64,000 nt of DNA from Nocardioides pinisoli. GTDB taxonomy: Bacteria > Actinomycetota > Actinomycetes > Propionibacteriales > Nocardioidaceae. This document shows, in pieces, positions 61,987-64,000 of the stretch. The translations under genes and the position numbers were made by a program. Under the pieces are notes generated by a model. It was not told the origin of the DNA. It did no database searches and saw only the letters and a program-made list of their open reading frames with translations. The stretch spans positions 337,583 to 401,582 of the forward strand of contig NZ_JANARS010000006.1 in the NCBI RefSeq assembly GCF_024199985.1, written 5' to 3'. Position 1 is the first letter of the stretch, and every line of letters starts with the position of its first letter.

Positions 61987-63147
61987 ATGACAGCCCGCCG
62001 CCAGCTGCCCACCGACGAGGCCCGCGACCTGCTCGCCCTGACGCGCGAGATCTGCACCAAGGAGCTCGCCCCGCGGTCGGCGGAGGCCGAGGCCACCGAG
62101 ACCTTCCCGCGCGACGTCTTCCGGATGCTCGGGCAGGCCGGCCTGCTGTCCCTGCCCTACCCCGAGGAGCACGGCGGCGGGGACCAGCCCTACGAGGTCT
62201 ACCTCCAGGTGCTCGAGGAGATCGGCGCCGTGTGGTCGTCCGTCGGCGTCGGGGTGTCGGTCCACGCGCTGTCGTGCTTCGGCCTGGCCTACTTCGGCAC
62301 CGACGAGCAGCGTGCGGAGTGGCTGCCCGACATGCTCAGCGGCGATCTCCTGGGCGCCTACTGCCTCTCCGAGCCGCACGCCGGCTCCGACCCCGCCGCG
62401 ATGCGTACGACCGCGCGCCGCGACGGCGACTCCTACGTCCTCAACGGCGCCAAGGCCTGGACGACCCACGGCGGCCACGCCGACTTCTACAAGGTGATGG
62501 CCCGCACCTCCGACGACCGCAACGGCATCTCCTGCTTCCTCGTCCCGGCGTCCGCCGAGGGCCTGAGCGCCGACCCGCCGGAGCGCAAGATGGGCCTCAC
62601 CGGCTCGGCCACCGCGACCATGCGCTTCGACGACGTCCGCGTCGACGCCTCGCGCCGCCTCGGCGCCGAGGGCGAGGGGCTGCGGATCGCGCTCGCCGGG
62701 CTCGACTCCGGTCGCCTCGGCATCGCCGCGGTCGCCGTCGGGCTCGCCCAGGGTGCGCTCGACTCGGCGGTGGCGTACGCCCGCGAGCGCGAGACCTTCG
62801 GCTCGAAGATCATCGACCACCAGGGCCTGGCCTTCGTGCTCGCCGACATGGAGGCCGCGATCGTCTCGGCCCGCGCCACGATGCTGAACGCCGCGCGCCT
62901 GCGCGACGCCGGGCTGCCGTTCTCCCGCGAGGCGTCGGTCGCCAAGCTCGTCGCCACCGACAACGCCATGAAGGTCACCACCGACGCCGTCCAGGTGCTC
63001 GGTGGCTACGGCTACACCCGAGACTTCCCCGTCGAGCGCTACATGCGCGAGGCGAAGGTGATGCAGATCTTCGAGGGCACCAACCAGATCCAACGGATGG
63101 TCATCTCCCGCTCGCTCGCCAAGGACAACGCCGGCGCGATCGGCTGA
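61987..63147 (+). CDS. Acyl-CoA dehydrogenase
   Basis: A 386-residue FAD enzyme of fatty acid or branched-chain degradation. Motifs: AYCLSEPHAGSDPAAMRTTA (FAD/substrate), AKAWTTHGGHADFYKVMART, RKMGLTGSATATMRFDDVRV, QVLGGYGYTRDFPVERYMRE and QIFEGTNQIQRMVISRSLAK, where Glu is the catalytic base. Length and motifs match short/medium-chain enzymes. No electron-transfer flavoprotein gene is nearby. ATG 61987. A nested palindromic repeat follows 37 bases after the stop. Confidence 0.95.
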   Translation: MTARRQLPTDEARDLLALTREICTKELAPRSAEAEATETFPRDVFRMLGQAGLLSLPYPEEHGGGDQPYEVYLQVLEEIGAVWSSVGVGVSVHALSCFGLAYFGTDEQRAEWLPDMLSGDLLGAYCLSEPHAGSDPAAMRTTARRDGDSYVLNGAKAWTTHGGHADFYKVMARTSDDRNGISCFLVPASAEGLSADPPERKMGLTGSATATMRFDDVRVDASRRLGAEGEGLRIALAGLDSGRLGIAAVAVGLAQGALDSAVAYARERETFGSKIIDHQGLAFVLADMEAAIVSARATMLNAARLRDAGLPFSREASVAKLVATDNAMKVTTDAVQVLGGYGYTRDFPVERYMREAKVMQIFEGTNQIQRMVISRSLAKDNAGAIG

Positions 63148-63183
63148 GCGGGCCCGCAGCCGATCCGCGGAGTGGCCGCCGGG

Positions 63184-63237
63184 GGTGGTCCCCGGATATC
63201 CGGGGACCACCACACTTATCGGCCGAGATCTTGGCCG
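63184..63237. repeat. Nested palindromic repeat, copy 3
   Basis: Palindrome A is a perfect 28-bp inverted repeat (63184-63211) centred on GGATATCC. CACTTAT then leads to palindrome B, CGGCC-GAGATCTT-GGCCG (63220-63237), whose centre AGATCT is shared with copies 1 and 2. This is the most complete copy of the family. Confidence 0.8.
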
Positions 63238-63361
63238 CAAAGCGTGAGTCTCGGGTGCAAACCCCGCCCAGACCGTACGACGCCCCGCGCCCGCGGCCAC
63301 CTCGCCCCACCTCACCCTTCGGTGTGTTGTCCGCCCCGGACCACCGAGCAACCGTGAAGGC

Positions 63362-63886
63362 ATGTCCAAGCGCATCGCATTCCTGACCGCATCCGAGGGC
63401 GTCGAGGAGGTCGAGCTCACCCAGCCGTGGCAGGCAGCAGTCGAGGCCGGCCACACCGCCGAGCTCCTGTCCGCCGACGAGGGCGAGGTGCAGCTCTTCC
63501 AGCACCTCGACAAGTCCTCCACCCAGCGCGTCGACCGTCGCGTGGCCGACGTCTCCGTCGCCGACTACGACGCCCTCGTCCTGCCCGGCGGCGTCGCCAA
63601 CCCCGACGCGCTCCGGATGGATCAGGAGGCCGTCTCCTTCATCCGCGACTTCTTCGACTCCGGCAAGCCCGTCGCCGCGATCTGCCACGCGCCCTGGACC
63701 CTCGTCGAGGCCGACCGCGTGAAGGGCAAGCGCCTCGCGAGCTGGCCCAGCCTGCAGACCGACATCCGCAACGGCGGGGGCGAGTGGGTCGACGAGGAGG
63801 TCGTCGTCGACGGCAACCTCATCACCAGCCGCAACCCCGACGACATCCCCGCCTTCAACAAGGCACTGCTCGACGCGCTCGGCTGA
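63362..63886 (+). CDS. DJ-1/PfpI family type 1 glutamine amidotransferase-like protein
   Basis: A 174-residue PfpI-type protein. Motifs: IAFLTASEGVEEVELTQPWQ with the conserved Glu, DYDALVLPGGVANPDALRMD, and the nucleophile elbow GKPVAAICHAPWTLVEADRV with Cys-His. The end NLITSRNPDDIPAFNKALLD is the family C-terminus. Members include stress proteases, glyoxalase III and deglycases. ATG 63362. A strong terminator follows. Confidence 0.92.
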   Translation: MSKRIAFLTASEGVEEVELTQPWQAAVEAGHTAELLSADEGEVQLFQHLDKSSTQRVDRRVADVSVADYDALVLPGGVANPDALRMDQEAVSFIRDFFDSGKPVAAICHAPWTLVEADRVKGKRLASWPSLQTDIRNGGGEWVDEEVVVDGNLITSRNPDDIPAFNKALLDALG

Positions 63887-63919
63887 TATGTAGTCCGCGG
63901 TTGTCAAGAGTGCAGGGTG

Positions 63920-63954
63920 AGGCGCCGCCGGCACTGGGTGTGCTGGCGGCGCCT
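63920..63954 (+). terminator. Terminator after the PfpI-type gene
   Basis: Arms 63920-63934 and 63940-63954 pair over 15 positions with one G-T, loop TGGGT, followed by CGTCTT. It lies 34 bases after the stop codon. The last 46 bases of the window contain no supported gene. Confidence 0.75.
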
Positions 63955-64000
63955 CGTCTTGGCCTGGTGGTGTCATTGCCCTGCCGCAGCGTGTCGTTGT

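Noticed and set aside
63887..64000. End of an insertion sequence at the window edge
   Set aside because: The sequence after 63887 changes character slightly, but no inverted repeat, target duplication or transposase is visible within the window.

Overview
The window looks like chromosome of a high-GC actinobacterium, most probably Nocardioides or a close relative in the Nocardioidaceae. The reasons are the very GC-rich codon use, frequent GTG starts, the actinobacterial order galU - glp/moeA - moaC - mog - rimJ-like - sepX/glpR, an IdeR-type DtxR regulator, an LCP protein followed by a short protein ending WYRDQVPPHHG, and DUF2277, FmdB and DUF1707 proteins. No rRNA, phage structural genes or CRISPR array were seen. 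The genus is an inference from gene content.

Region by region. (1) 1-378: end of a host oxidoreductase gene and its terminator. (2) 382-8423: an island inserted at the 3' end of a tRNA-Ala(CGC) gene. It is bounded by a perfect 49-bp direct repeat and carries a frameshifted tyrosine integrase beside the tRNA. Cargo: a SnoaL-like protein with a divergent TetR regulator, an HxlR regulator, a GPP34 protein, an ABC-2 exporter, a divergent DesK/NarL-type two-component system and a broken penicillin-binding-protein fragment. (3) 8536-13812: division/cofactor operon, with 5-formyl-THF cyclo-ligase divergent. (4) 14543-20657: penicillin acylase, FmdB protein, SAF-domain protein, MscL and an LCP cell-wall ligase. 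(5) 20761-28792: MerR regulator with a SulP transporter, tRNA-Arg(CCT), PRC-barrel protein, an OmpR regulator - histidine kinase - GerMN lipoprotein operon, and an MFS permease divergent from a FadR-type regulator. (6) 28839-36341: short-chain enoyl-reductase-like protein, beta-propeller protein, DUF2277, sirtuin, IdeR/DtxR, hotdog-like protein and a GH13 glucosidase. (7) 36422-43354: two regulated exporter operons, MFS-MarR and TetR-ABC-ABC. (8) 43626-53879: anti-sigma-type ATPase, pdxH, citrate synthase, small secreted and membrane proteins, serC, topoisomerase IB, an M4 protease carrying an emfourin-like domain, and a Tat-exported protein. (9) 54154-63886: typA, a large secreted metzincin, an MFS permease, a DUF1707 protein, an acyl-CoA dehydrogenase and a PfpI-type protein.

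Most genes are ordinary actinobacterial housekeeping or surface functions. The unusual material is between genes. Four unrelated families of hairpin-forming repeats occur: a nested palindrome at three loci, a 31-bp-period array at two loci, a 73-bp-period hairpin array with a related locus, and an 82/83-bp-period array. Several of them touch or supply stop codons. The MFS-MarR operon has a roughly 350-nt leader with a 12-codon peptide, a near-perfect extended Shine-Dalgarno sequence and mutually exclusive helices, which is the layout of a translation-dependent attenuator.

Several regulators sit beside their probable targets with visible dyads: TetR (1176-1207 and 43369-43386), MerR (21197-21216), FadR-type (28096-28108), MarR (38493-38513) and a winged-helix protein (47627-47654). 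All functional statements come from reading motifs and gene context; no database search was run.
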